A DNA stretch of 64,000 nucleotides. It comes from Anthostomella pinea. Lineage: Eukaryota; Ascomycota; Sordariomycetes; Xylariales; Xylariaceae. The stretch covers positions 1,860,001 to 1,924,000 of the forward strand of contig CAUWAG010000013.1 in NCBI GenBank assembly GCA_963556695.1, in the 5' to 3' direction. Below the pieces are notes generated by a model. It made no database searches, was not told the DNA's origin, and worked only from the letters and a program-made list of their open reading frames with translations. Below are positions 53,041 to 62,887 of the stretch, in pieces; positions within the stretch are counted from its first letter, which is position 1; each line of letters opens with the position of its first letter. A program made the position numbers and the translations under genes.

Positions 53041-55140
53041 ATGGCGTCTGTTTCGTCTCTAGATAAGGACTTGCGCAAGATGCGCCTCGACAAATATACC
53101 CCTGGCGCCGCAAACGAAGCCCGGTCTTGGGTCGAAGCCGTCTTGGGCGAACGATTACCATCGAATGATCTCCTGGAAGGACTGAAAGATGGCCTGGCGC
53201 TTTGCAAGTACGTGCGACCTCTCGTTGACAGCCATTCGCCCACCTCTCTTGCTGACTGCTTTTGTGACAGACTGATCAACATGGCCATCGGCCCGCCCGG
53301 TATCAAGTTCAAGAAATCCGCCATGCCCTTTGTCCAAATGGAAAATATCTCGCACTTCCTCCGCGCCTGCCAGTCACCCCCTCTCAACCTACAAGAACAC
53401 GACATGTTCCTCACCGTCGACCTATATGAGCAGAAGGACCCCGCCCAGGTCCTCCAGTGCCTCGGCGCATTCTCCCGAGCCGCCCACAACATCAACCCCT
53501 CTGCCTTCCCAACAGCAATTGGTTCGAGGCCACGCGGTGGTGGTGTGCTAAGCCCGCAAAGCACTGGACCGGCCACGCCTAGAAATCGCGGCATGTCCAA
53601 TGTCAGCGCTACATCATCCGTATATGGGTCCCGTCCTGGCTTGGCGGCTGCCAAAACCGGTGACTCGGGTTCTGGTCGCTGGAGTTCTACTAAGAGCCCT
53701 ACTGGGGAGCGGGTTGGATCACCCGGCAGTGTATCAAGTTGGAGCAAGAGGGACCACGAGGGTGTTACCAATCCAGCCTGGAACATAGCCCAGTACGGCT
53801 ATATGGGTGGCGCAAGCCAGGGTAACCTGGGAATTGCCTTTGGAGGGCGGCGGCAGATCACTAGTGCTAGTCCCAATGTCCCAAACATGGCTGAGAAGGA
53901 ACGCAGGCGTAAGGAACTGACTGCCGAAGCTGAACGCCAGAAACATCAGATAGAGGAAGAGGGACGCGTGCGCCAGTCCGAACTCGAAGCACAAGAAGAA
54001 CGCGCTCGGTTAGAGGAAGAGCGTAGATGGGAAGAGGAGACCAGGCGGCAGCGGGCAGATGAGAAGCGCCAAGCCGAAGACGAGAAACGGCGGTGGGAAG
54101 AGGAAGAACGCCAATGGAAGCTGACTGAAGAAAAACGACGAAAGGAGGAAGAGGAAGCCGAGGCCAAGTTGGCAGGCGAACGCCATCGTACTCAAAATCA
54201 GAACGACGGCCGCCTACAAGGGCAATTCCTCAGTCAGTATCAGGCCGAGCAGAACTCAAGGACCCAGAAGACCGGCGACGACGATTACAGCGACCGCATC
54301 AAGCAATTGGAAAAGGAGTTGGAATTGGCCCGCCAGCGCGAACAACAATACGAGGAAGAGCGACAAAGGCGGTCGCAGAAACGAGAAGCGTCTAAGCATC
54401 GAGCCCTTTCTCGTACCCGTCCGGGCATGCCGGCAAGGGAGCCCAGCCGCCAGGACTCTTGGTCACGAGATGAGCGAGAGGTTCTACGTACGTCGCGGGA
54501 TCAGCACCAAGAGACGGCTCCCCCGCCACCGCCGCGCCCTCTTCCTGTGCCCACAGCTGCACCAGTCAAGACAAACCGGACAGGTGAGATGGCGCCAGTG
54601 AAACCCCACCGGACTGGTGAGGGTAGACCCCTTCCCGTACCGGACCGAGCTAGAAACCAGGTGCCAAGTGGCTTCGGCACCGGCTCCCCACGGCCTCTGC
54701 CCATACCGTCTGCAAAACCCAATGCCAACCGAACGGATCGGTACTTGGCGTCCAACCCAGCACCTGTTCAGCCCCCCCCGCAACAGACCTACTCGCGCGA
54801 ACTCGACGCCACAGCGGAGCGTGACGAAGAGGACAGACGCCGGGCACAGTTCCAAACTAAGACCAAGGCGGGCGGCTTTGCTGGCAAGTCCTTGCTGGAG
54901 CGTGAGATGGAAATGGAGCGCCAACGGCAACGCGAATGGGAGGAGTCTCAAAAGGAGACAGCCAAGGCGGCCAGGACTGGCGATGGTGTTGATGGTATTG
55001 GTGGTGGGGTCGGAGGACGTTGGGATGTCGGGCAGTGGAGCGGCTACACCGGCGGCGATAGCCAGAATAACGGTTCTTCGGGTATCGGTGCCGGCAGGAG
55101 ACAAATCGTCGGGCCCAGACCACTCCCGGGGAGGCCTTGA
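53041..55140 (+). CDS. Calponin-homology domain protein with coiled coil and calponin-like repeat
   Basis: Exon 1 (53041-53207) and exon 2 (53271-55140) give 678 residues. The 63-nt intron (GTACGT...TGACAG) carries no stop and is a multiple of three, but the junction LCK-LINMAIGPP matches the calponin/transgelin CH domain, so it is a real intron. The CH domain spans about residues 15-125 (ARSWVEAVLGERLP, LKDGLALCK, FKKSAMPFVQMENISHFL, DLYEQKDPAQVLQCLGAF). A calponin-like repeat follows near residue 235 (NIAQYGYMGGASQGN). Then comes a long Glu/Arg/Gln coiled coil, Pro-rich motifs (PPPPPRPLPVP, possible SH3 ligands), a second short coiled coil and a C-terminal RRQIVGPRPLPGRP that echoes the repeat end (GRRQIT). 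Relatives of yeast Scp1 bundle actin at endocytic patches, so a cortical actin role is likely. Confidence 0.88.
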   Translation: MASVSSLDKDLRKMRLDKYTPGAANEARSWVEAVLGERLPSNDLLEGLKDGLALCKYVRPLVDSHSPTSLADCFCDRLINMAIGPPGIKFKKSAMPFVQMENISHFLRACQSPPLNLQEHDMFLTVDLYEQKDPAQVLQCLGAFSRAAHNINPSAFPTAIGSRPRGGGVLSPQSTGPATPRNRGMSNVSATSSVYGSRPGLAAAKTGDSGSGRWSSTKSPTGERVGSPGSVSSWSKRDHEGVTNPAWNIAQYGYMGGASQGNLGIAFGGRRQITSASPNVPNMAEKERRRKELTAEAERQKHQIEEEGRVRQSELEAQEERARLEEERRWEEETRRQRADEKRQAEDEKRRWEEEERQWKLTEEKRRKEEEEAEAKLAGERHRTQNQNDGRLQGQFLSQYQAEQNSRTQKTGDDDYSDRIKQLEKELELARQREQQYEEERQRRSQKREASKHRALSRTRPGMPAREPSRQDSWSRDEREVLRTSRDQHQETAPPPPPRPLPVPTAAPVKTNRTGEMAPVKPHRTGEGRPLPVPDRARNQVPSGFGTGSPRPLPIPSAKPNANRTDRYLASNPAPVQPPPQQTYSRELDATAERDEEDRRRAQFQTKTKAGGFAGKSLLEREMEMERQRQREWEESQKETAKAARTGDGVDGIGGGVGGRWDVGQWSGYTGGDSQNNGSSGIGAGRRQIVGPRPLPGRP

Positions 55141-56475
55141 GCGTATCGTTGAGCAGTGTGCTGGAAAGGCATACTAGTCGTCGTGCCCTTTGTTGCCGAC
55201 AAGAATAGACCTAGCCTGGTCCTGACAAGATGTCAATTGTAGAGCTGGATTGAAGAGTTACGAATCTTGTTAATATACACCTGAATGAATATGTTCTTGT
55301 CCTATGCTCGGCCCTTCTGTTTTTCTATGATAGCAGCCTGATCGCGTACCTGCAAACAAGCTGGATAGGATTATTGTATATTGACTTTAGTATCCTTTCA
55401 TGCCAATTTAACCTCGTGTTGCAAGCATGCGACGCTGAGGGACTCCATTATTAGGTTAGTTGGTAGGGGGAAATATGTGCTTGAACGTGTGAATAGCATG
55501 TAGAGTTGTCACTTGCGAAGATGGACGATCCGAATGTGGGCGACCAATCAACCTGAAAATGTGGTGGCCAGTTGAAGCAAACCCTTTGTGATTATATCTG
55601 CTGGGCTGGCGGAGGTCTGTTAGGTTCGCAGGGTCTTTGGGTCTCGTATATCCTATGTCTTTTGGTCTAGAGTTCCTCCTTAAGAGACGACGTCTCTTAG
55701 CGGGGTACGCCCACCACATTCCTACCATGCTGCCTCTTGAATAGGTACAAACCCCTACGACTCGTTCCAGATCCGGCGCGTCGGGTTGGTCCTGCTTGTC
55801 CTGTCTTGTTCCGGGTCCACACCTCAGGCTCCCTGCTCCGTTGGCCGATTATCCTGGCAAGCCACTCCCATGGGACCGGTTCACATATCTAACATAGTGG
55901 AGCACATCTCAACCAACTGGCAGTTGGTTGATATCACGAGTATTGGGCGCTTTGTGTACACATATTCTACGGCATGTGACGGCTGTTGGTTTGGATTTTC
56001 TACCTGATGATCACCTACAGCACCGGATCGGTACTTATGATACCCAACATATGTGAACTTTGTCATGGCCATTTGTGGCCCGGTGGCTCAGTCGATTCCA
56101 ACAGCATGATATATGTCTATCGACGTACTCTTCCCTTTCAGCCGGGCACGACCCTTCATTGCCAACGCGTTTTGAACCTTATGTTCCCCTCGCCATATCG
56201 CTGCATTCGTGTCCAACTGATTGTTGGTCTACGTTGATTCTTTGTTCATGGCCCCAGGAGACGTTCAGGATGGTCCTGGTCATGCAGTATAAGATGATGA
56301 CCGCGCGAGAGGAGAGAGGGCTCTGCACCCTCTCTTTCACGACTGCGGTTGCGATCTTGAAGAACGCTCTCTCTGTCTCGCTCTCTCTCTCTCTCTCGCT
56401 CTCTCGCTCTCTCGCTCTCTCATACGCGGGGTTGGCGCATTGGACCCTACGTACGAAACCGCGCACGCCGTCACT
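55141..56475. other. Intergenic region
   Basis: No gene is supported; frames present lack motifs. The right part holds a CT microsatellite and the 5' flank of the small frame at 56476. Confidence 0.45.
56369..56419. repeat. CT/CTCG microsatellite
   Basis: An almost uninterrupted run of TC units with regular TCGC interruptions (CTCTCTCTCTCGCTCTCTCG). This is a simple repeat. Confidence 0.9.
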
Positions 56476-56894
56476 ATGTGTGTAATTAGGACCATCAAGA
56501 TGGCATGCGGTCATCCTCCCGAGTGGAAAGACATGAACTTGGGTGGTGGCAACCATTACATACACCAAGACAGGGGATGTTTCAAGAGTGTTGGCAAGGG
56601 GAGAAATGCTCCGACTTCAGGACCACGCCCGCTTCTGAAAACCCCGCCCTTGCTGTCAACGAAAAAATAAAGAAATGCGCTTGCTGCCGATACACCGAAC
56701 AATTCGAACATACCTTGAAACTTGGAAGAGTTTCAGCGCCCGAGGACAAGCTGGTCGCGGTACGAGCCACACATGTATACCAGTTCGGACAGGAATGGGA
56801 TGTCCTGAAAGAGAAGGGGGAGCTATTTCCTGGCATTATCAAGAAAAGTAAAGAATTACTCGTGCTATTCGACGCCGCGCTAAAAGAAGAGTAA
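56476..56894 (+). CDS. Possible small Cys-rich protein split by a frame change
   Basis: The ATG at 56476 opens MCVIRTIKMACGHPPEW and continues to HQDRGC near 56580. A second frame shifted by one base carries ECWQGEKCSDF, KKCACCRYTEQF and a helical tail to the stop at 56894. Together they resemble the small fungal MC...CGH...C...CxxC proteins of unknown function. No intron of suitable size and phase could be placed between the two frames, so this may be a frameshifted gene or two unrelated frames. Confidence 0.3.
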
Positions 56895-57414
56895 ATAGAC
56901 TGCCTGAACATGGCATTTTTTCGGCAAGAAGGTAGACGGGGCTCGGGGGATGCTCGGGGTACTCTGGCAGGATAGGAGGTAATTTGGGTCACTCTTTCAT
57001 GTTTTAACTAGGCGTTTGTTTTTGATTTATGGTTTGGTTTCTGGTTTGGTTTCTCTTTAGCGGTACGGTCTAGGTATGATTTTCAACTTTACGCTTTTCC
57101 TTTGACCGACTTGATGACTATGTCTACTAGGAAATGAAGGCCTGTTATGCAAGTGTTCGCACTCCGGCTTCCGTATACCACAATCACGCCTTGTAAAATC
57201 TCGTAATGAACGGCAGCAACATGCGATGCGGCCATCATGTAGGCCAAGAGTTGCTTGAGTCTCCATGTAACTAGCCCAGTAAGGGACTTGGTCTCTTTGT
57301 ATGAAATCGCTTTCACTACCCTCTTCTGAGGTAGTATTCTAGCGGTTTAGGGTCTGATCTCTGGTTTTCCAGGATGTCGACTCAGCAACTGCGATCTGCC
57401 ATCCGGTCCCTCTC

Positions 57415-57636
57415 TCAGAAGTCCTCCAACTCGCCGACCTTTCCGATGCGTGGGTTGGCAGAGTCTCCAGGCCGAAACTGGCCAGTGCCGGTGGTGGACC
57501 AGCAGCACTCGGTGTAGTTTCCGGCGCCGGGATATCGTCCTGCTCCGGCTTTGAAAATGGCAGCTTTGCAGGCTTGGATTGCTGACGGCGGTGCGTAGAA
57601 AACGAGGCTGAAGCGTTTGACGGCGGAGGAGGCCAT
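57415..57636 (-). CDS. Truncated NIF3/YqfO-like small protein
   Basis: From the ATG at 57636 the frame gives 73 residues: FSLVFYAPPSAIQACKAAIF, GAGRYPGAGNYTECCWSTTG, TGQFRPGDSANPRIGKVGEL, then EDF and a stop. The GAGRYPGxGNYTxCCW and GQFRPGxxANPxIG blocks are typical of the small fungal NIF3/CutA-like proteins. Those normally continue for about 30-50 residues with a V-E-V strand and an HPYEE motif, which are missing here. No splice donor is evident before the stop, so a deletion or a lost 3' exon is likely. The upstream in-frame extension (to 57849) is a leader-like sequence rich in Arg and Thr and was not taken as coding. The biochemical function is unknown. Confidence 0.6.
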   Translation of the reverse strand: MASSAVKRFSLVFYAPPSAIQACKAAIFKAGAGRYPGAGNYTECCWSTTGTGQFRPGDSANPRIGKVGELEDF

Positions 57637-57849
57637 TCTTAGTCTTGTCCTCGGGCCAACGGGGGGAATTCGTCTACAATCGATTTCACGCCTACCCGAG
57701 GCAATATTGAGAGAGTGTCGTGGCTGAAGTGGCGTAGTTGAGATTGTGCAATGTGTTGTTGAGGTTGGATAGTTGTTGCAGCCCCGCGGCGCAGCCGTCC
57801 ACTGTCCAGTTTGCTTTGGTTCGGCCCGGGCCGCCCTGTGTGGGGACAC

Positions 57850-58540
57850 TGCAGATCATTCCGGCAAACACCATCGCCGAAACCGCGAGCGGATGTCGAG
57901 TCAGTTGCTCAAATTGTTTATATTACATGAATCGAAGCAGGAGAAGAAAAATGAGCATCAGGGGTCGCCGACGCCGCCTTCCCGTTCGCGTCCATTCAGC
58001 ATTCAGTCATGCATGTATATACATGTGCTGCTTACTCACATATCTGGGCTCAGCCCCCTAGCTGCGCCGCTGGCTTCACCGGAGTGACTCAAAGGTAGAA
58101 AGAGAGGCATGAGTAACAACACGAATGAATGGATTACTAAATGAATGAAAAGCGGTTAACAAAGGAAATAAAATTGTGTCCAAACAGCACGACCCCCGGC
58201 ATGCAGCCCTAACAGTATACCATTATGCCGCTTACTCCCATTCCACATCATCGATCACCAATAGTCTTCGTGTTCCCAACCCAGCAGATTGAGAGATGGT
58301 AACAACCTGAAAATCAATTCAGGCTCTGCTGTAACTTTGAGCAAATTGACGAGTTTATATGTATATATATTTGGTGGTTCATGGCTGAACCCTATCAATC
58401 TTCTCCCTCAACCTCAACGCCACTGCTCAATAAGGCTCCAGTGAAACCTTCATCTTTCTCCGATGAGTCACGAGAGCCATATATGAAGACGTATCGTCAC
58501 ACGTGAATCGAATACCAACAATCCACACACCCACACCAAC
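57850..58540. other. Intergenic region
   Basis: No gene is supported. The sequence is AT-rich near 58.1-58.4 kb. Its right end is the 5' flank of the peptidyl-tRNA hydrolase gene. Confidence 0.45.
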
Positions 58541-58615
58541 AATCCCATACAAACACCAAGCCTTATCCAAACACCAAGCTCCATACAGACACCAAGCCCT
58601 ATACAAACACATACC
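58541..58615. repeat. About four copies of a 19-21-bp repeat in the 5' leader of the peptidyl-tRNA hydrolase gene
   Basis: The unit ATACAAACACCAAGCC, with variants ATCCAAACACCAAGCT, ATACAGACACCAAGCC and ATACAAACACATACC, repeats directly upstream of the ATG at 58622. It lies in a C/A-rich leader, which is usual for fungal 5' UTRs. Confidence 0.8.
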
Positions 58616-58621
58616 TACAGG

Positions 58622-59515
58622 ATGGCGAACACCAAAGCATCACGGCGTCAAAAAAAAGCAAAGGCACGCCAAAACGAGGCCACCGAGTCACCCGCGTTGC
58701 CCGATGTAAAACAACCAGACTCTGCAGCTGCAAAGACGACGCCAGAGAATCATAAGCATTGCAATCAAGTCAGGAACGAGCCGATTGAAGATTCGGTGAC
58801 TTCAGCGGCATCATCCCTGGCGAATCCGGTCAACCATATAGACACTCCGCTTCTAGGGTCACTCCCCGAGCGCCCTTTCAGCCAACCTTCGAGCCCAGTC
58901 CGCTTGTTCATAGCCTCTCTTGGGAATCCAGCACCATACCAGAACAGCAGGCATTCGGCAGGGCACATTCTTCTCCACGCCCTACAATCCCACCTCGGCT
59001 TACCTTCTTTCAAACGGTCCAAGCCGTACGCTAGGGGCTTCCTTTCACTCGGCGCAGACGTCGGTCGACCCGAGCTGACTCTTTGGCAATCGCCAGCCTC
59101 CATGAACGTCTCGGGAAGCGCGGTGTTGAAAGCATACAAGCACTTCGTCTCAACAGTGACCTCAGAGGCATCGACGCTGTTGGTGGTGCTACACGATGAG
59201 ATGGAAGCTGGAGTAGGTCAGCTCAAGGTCCGTCGCGGGTTTATGAGTGCCAAGGGCCATAACGGGATCAAGTCGGTGCAGCAGAGCTTGCAGTCTGCCG
59301 GTCTCATGAAGACACTGCTCGATGGCGATAATGAAGGAAGGCTCGTCAAGATCGGTATTGGTATTGGTAGGCCTAGCGGCGGCACCAGGGCGAAAGACGA
59401 CGTTTCGGCCCACGTGTTGGCCGATTTCACCCACGAGGAGAGGATGGACGTTGAAGGCAGTGTGGGGAGACTGGTGGGCATTCTCGAGGATGAAAGTGCG
59501 AGAGTCGCTGCGTAA
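58622..59515 (+). CDS. Peptidyl-tRNA hydrolase, Pth1 family
   Basis: This single exon encodes 297 residues. A charged, disordered N-terminal extension of about 90 residues (KASRRQKKAKARQNE) precedes the enzyme domain. Motifs appear in family order: IASLGNPAPYQNSRHSAGH with catalytic His111, LTLWQSPASMNVSGSAV, VVLHDEMEAGVGQLKVRRG with Asp192, SAKGHNGIKSVQQSL and IGIGRPSGG, then VSAHVLADFTHEE. The enzyme frees tRNA from peptidyl-tRNA released by stalled ribosomes, in cytosol or mitochondria. The bacterial TRHNxG is SRHSAG here and the Asn following the His is Ser, a variation also seen in eukaryotic members. The long N-terminal extension is less usual, and its basic nature might serve RNA binding or targeting. 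Confidence 0.9.
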   Translation: MANTKASRRQKKAKARQNEATESPALPDVKQPDSAAAKTTPENHKHCNQVRNEPIEDSVTSAASSLANPVNHIDTPLLGSLPERPFSQPSSPVRLFIASLGNPAPYQNSRHSAGHILLHALQSHLGLPSFKRSKPYARGFLSLGADVGRPELTLWQSPASMNVSGSAVLKAYKHFVSTVTSEASTLLVVLHDEMEAGVGQLKVRRGFMSAKGHNGIKSVQQSLQSAGLMKTLLDGDNEGRLVKIGIGIGRPSGGTRAKDDVSAHVLADFTHEERMDVEGSVGRLVGILEDESARVAA

Positions 59516-59802
59516 TAATAAGGTAAGAACACCTCAACTGACGCGTTGTGAGCGCTTGAGTGAGTGATGTTACAGTATTCAACCTTGCACGATAGAAAAT
59601 GGAAGGCAAGAAGAGAGGAAGGTTGCTTCCGTGCACCTCCACCTCAATGCGAAGAAATCCATGGGGCGAGCAACCCCGCGAAAGATGTCGTCATACCGTT
59701 TGGCAGAGACCATTCTGCGAACAACACCTGCATCACTTCTCCATTTCGAGTTGAACCCCTTTGATCTACTCGAGCTACTTCAATTCAATACACGGCATCA
59801 AA

Positions 59803-60726
59803 ATGGCACCAGCGAACAAGATACGCGACATCTTCAACGTGAACGGCCTCGTCGCCGTCATCACAGGCGGCGGCAGCGGGCTTGGCCTCTACGCCGCTCG
59901 GGCTCTAGATGCCAACGGGGCGAAGGCAGTCTACATCGTCGGTCGCAGAGAGCAGACCTTGCAGGACGCCGCGAAGACTGCCGTCAATGGCACCATCAAG
60001 CCAATCGTAGGCGACGTCACCGACAAGGCTTCCCTCCAGAAGGTCGCCGACCAAGTGCGAAACGAACAGGGCTACATCAATCTTCTGTTCGCCAACGCCG
60101 GTGTATCTGGGCCCAAGCATACCGGTGCCCTCACCAAGTCTGATGGAAGCAAGCCTTCGATTCAGGAGGTCCAACAGAAGCTGTTCGAACCGGACATGGA
60201 GTCGTTCACTCAGGCATTGCACGTGAACAACACAGCCGTATTCTACACCGCAGTCGCGTTTCTCGACCTCCTCGACGCCGGCAACAAGCAGCGAAATGTG
60301 CCGCAGACATCGCAGATCATCGTCACATCCTCAGTGGCAGGCTTCAGCCGACACCTAGCCGGGAGCTTCGCCTACTCCACTTCCAAGGCCGCGGCGACGC
60401 ACCTCGTCAAGATGCTGTCGACCTTCCTCTCCGTGAACAGCTTCAACATCCGCGCCAGTGTTATCGCACCAGGACTCTACCCCAGCGAGATGACTGAGGG
60501 ACAGACGAGTCAGCTGAAGAGTTATCAGGGTGTCGAGGGGCACGAGAACGCATACGAAGGGGCCCACGAGATGCCGCATGAGCGGAGTCCGGCTGAGCGG
60601 ACTGGCAGCGAGGAGGACTTTGCGGGCACAATCCTCTTCATGGCTAGTCGGGCTGGTGGTTATCTGAATGGAGAGACACTTCTGACGGACGGAGGAAGAC
60701 TGAGTCAGCTTCCTGGGACGTACTGA
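59803..60726 (+). CDS. Short-chain dehydrogenase/reductase
   Basis: This single exon encodes 307 residues; the ATG at 59803 follows an A-rich leader. The Rossmann NAD(P)-binding motif is TGGGSGLG at residues 21-28, and NAG occurs in LLFANAGVSG. Catalytic residues are in place: Ser in IIVTSSVAGF (about 176-177) and Tyr191 with Lys195 in AYSTSKAAA. An Arg in IVGRRE after strand 2 favours NADP(H). The motif APGLYPSEM after the substrate loop and ETLLTDGGRL near the C-terminus complete a classical SDR fold. The substrate loop (about 225-265) is Glu- and His-rich (HENAYEGAHEMPHERSP), which is unusual. The substrate is unknown. The gene starts about 290 bp after the hydrolase stop in the same direction. 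Confidence 0.92.
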   Translation: MAPANKIRDIFNVNGLVAVITGGGSGLGLYAARALDANGAKAVYIVGRREQTLQDAAKTAVNGTIKPIVGDVTDKASLQKVADQVRNEQGYINLLFANAGVSGPKHTGALTKSDGSKPSIQEVQQKLFEPDMESFTQALHVNNTAVFYTAVAFLDLLDAGNKQRNVPQTSQIIVTSSVAGFSRHLAGSFAYSTSKAAATHLVKMLSTFLSVNSFNIRASVIAPGLYPSEMTEGQTSQLKSYQGVEGHENAYEGAHEMPHERSPAERTGSEEDFAGTILFMASRAGGYLNGETLLTDGGRLSQLPGTY

Positions 60727-62176
60727 GCTGGATAGAGTCTCGGGACTTGCCCTACATTTGCGTCAACGCCACCACGCTACCTTTGTAATGGCCACTCATC
60801 GACAAACAACGTGTGTCTCTGCACTCAAAGCATACAAAGGCTAGTGAAGAACATTGCGATTAGACTCTGCACGATGAGCTCGCCTAAGCCTGCCAATAGG
60901 TCGGAGTTGTCCGGTGCAGTTTTGTCCCAATATGAAATCCATGCATTAATAGCGAGCAAATACCATCTAAGATTTATGACGCCCTTGGGAGGCCTTATCC
61001 TGGCAATGATATGATAATATGCTGGTTGCCTCGAAGCGGGTAGTTCCGTACGAAAGACCGTCTTCAACTTCCTAAGGCTCCTAAGCAGCCACTCAACACT
61101 AAAGAGATACCACCACAGCATTCGCAGAAATTTCTGAAGAGATCGGCCTTCTCCAGCTTTGTCGTGCCCTTTTTCTGCCCAGCTGGGCCGCGATCGGGGT
61201 TCTGTGCCATTTGCGCTTGCTGTAACGTAGCAAAATGTATGGTCGATTCTCGTCTGTCTTAATCTTGGTTCTTCGGAGGATTTCGCGGTGCATGATTCTC
61301 CTCCTAGATATCCCTGTGTTGTGGGTCACTCCTTATCCTGTTATCACACGTGATACCCCTTGGCACCTACTGCCGTTCAACACTTGCGGGGTGTCGCCAC
61401 TCCGTTGCGCGACAGGAGCAAGTGCCGCCGGTTGTGGCTTCGACTGTAACTCGAAATTAGGATGGAATCCACTCGGATGCATGACTTCAGGAGGGAAATT
61501 ACTGGATGTTTCTCCATTGTCACCACAATATCCCAGCTAGCCTATAGTCTCGAGCGGGTTGGGGGACTGGTAATGTGGAAGGGCTCGTGCGTGTGTGTGA
61601 CCTGGTCACCAGAATCATTCGTGCGGTATGTTCTGGGTGACGTTGGGAAGGGATGGTTGTGTGTGGTTCGTGGAGAAGATCTTCCCGAGATTCCCGTGCG
61701 AGGATTCGTCCTTTCATAAGGCTCTTGTGACTCATCGGATGAAGACGAAGGTTTCGCTGGTGCTGTATTGGCGTTGAGGTTGAGGGAGAAAACGATTAAA
61801 GTTTAGCCATGAGCCACCAACCAAAAAAAAAAAAAAAAAAAAAAAAAACCCCTCGTTAATTTGCTCGAGGTTCGGCAGAGCCTGAATCGTTTACACATCA
61901 CCGATACCATCTTGATCTGCTGGGTTGGAAACACAAAGTCAGCGAGGACACTGGTTGACATAGTTGCAAGTGTTGATACTACAGGCACATATGGCCCTCG
62001 TTCATTCTTGGGTAGCTTTGAGCCACCTATGGAAGTACCCATGGAATACTCTAGAAGTCGATCTCACCATGTCTGGACATCTTACTGATGGCAGACGAAG
62101 GGGCCCAAAGAGATAGGAGCCCAACTACATTTACGTGTGAAAGTTGAGACGGGAAGAGAGAGATTATTACCAGATT
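60727..62176. other. Intergenic region
   Basis: No gene is firmly supported. An ATG-started 98-codon minus-strand frame (60825-61121) is hydrophobic in places but overlaps an equally long plus-strand frame. A long A run lies at 61823-61848. Confidence 0.4.
61823..61848. repeat. Poly(A) run of about 26 bases
   Basis: A homopolymer run of A flanked by CC on both sides. It could be a retroposed tail or plain slippage; no matching element body was recognised upstream. Confidence 0.9.
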
Positions 62177-62542
62177 TCAGGCTCCGCGACTATACACCGT
62201 GAGAGTGGACAGCTGGTACCGAGCGCAGTCGATACTGAGCATGATTCGCGAATGTTCTGGATACATCACGGCCGTCGTCTTCCAGGCTGTGCCAATGTCA
62301 GCTGGCGACATGAATGCACTCGAATTCCGATTGGAGCTCTCAGTTATGTCAATGAAGTCGCTATAGTATCGTCCAGCATATACTCCGGGGTCTCCAAGCA
62401 ACTTATTGCCGACCAACTTGGGACGGGCGACGATCTGTTGGACACGCCACTGGATGATCTGATATGCGGTGGTGGGAGTACCAAGCAGGCGAGAAGGACT
62501 TGCAGAACTCAACAATCGAAATCCTTCCTTTTCTTTCGTCAT
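62177..62542 (-). CDS. Hypothetical protein
   Basis: An ATG-started frame of 121 residues has good composition (AYQIIQWRVQQIVARPKLVG, DPGVYAGRYYSDFIDITESS, IGTAWKTTAVMYPEHSRIML) and is the more protein-like of two overlapping frames (62144-62674 on the plus strand is the other). No domain, signal peptide or intron was recognised. It is divergent from the gene starting at 62888. Confidence 0.3.
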   Translation of the reverse strand: MTKEKEGFRLLSSASPSRLLGTPTTAYQIIQWRVQQIVARPKLVGNKLLGDPGVYAGRYYSDFIDITESSNRNSSAFMSPADIGTAWKTTAVMYPEHSRIMLSIDCARYQLSTLTVYSRGA

Positions 62543-62887
62543 GCATGCCTAGCAGTCAGAACTATTGAACGACTGAGCCAGTATTCGACACATCCGATGC
62601 TGTCTGCATGGCCAGGCAGGCCGTGGCATGGATCCTCTTCGGGTTGTCGAGGCTTTGTTTATAGTGATAATTAGAACTAGGACATTCTTCTCACCTCGGG
62701 TCCTCGAAAAACCTTCGAGGCATGTTGTTTGTGTGGGACTGATATATCTTCAGCTCTCAAAAGGCAGCAAAAACCGAGTTCTCATTTAAGACAAGCCCCA
62801 TCCCGCAGTCCTTTCCGACCTCGCTCTTGACACTTCTAACGTCAAAGAATAGTGCACTCAGTCTTCAATCGAAAGGCATTGAACTCG

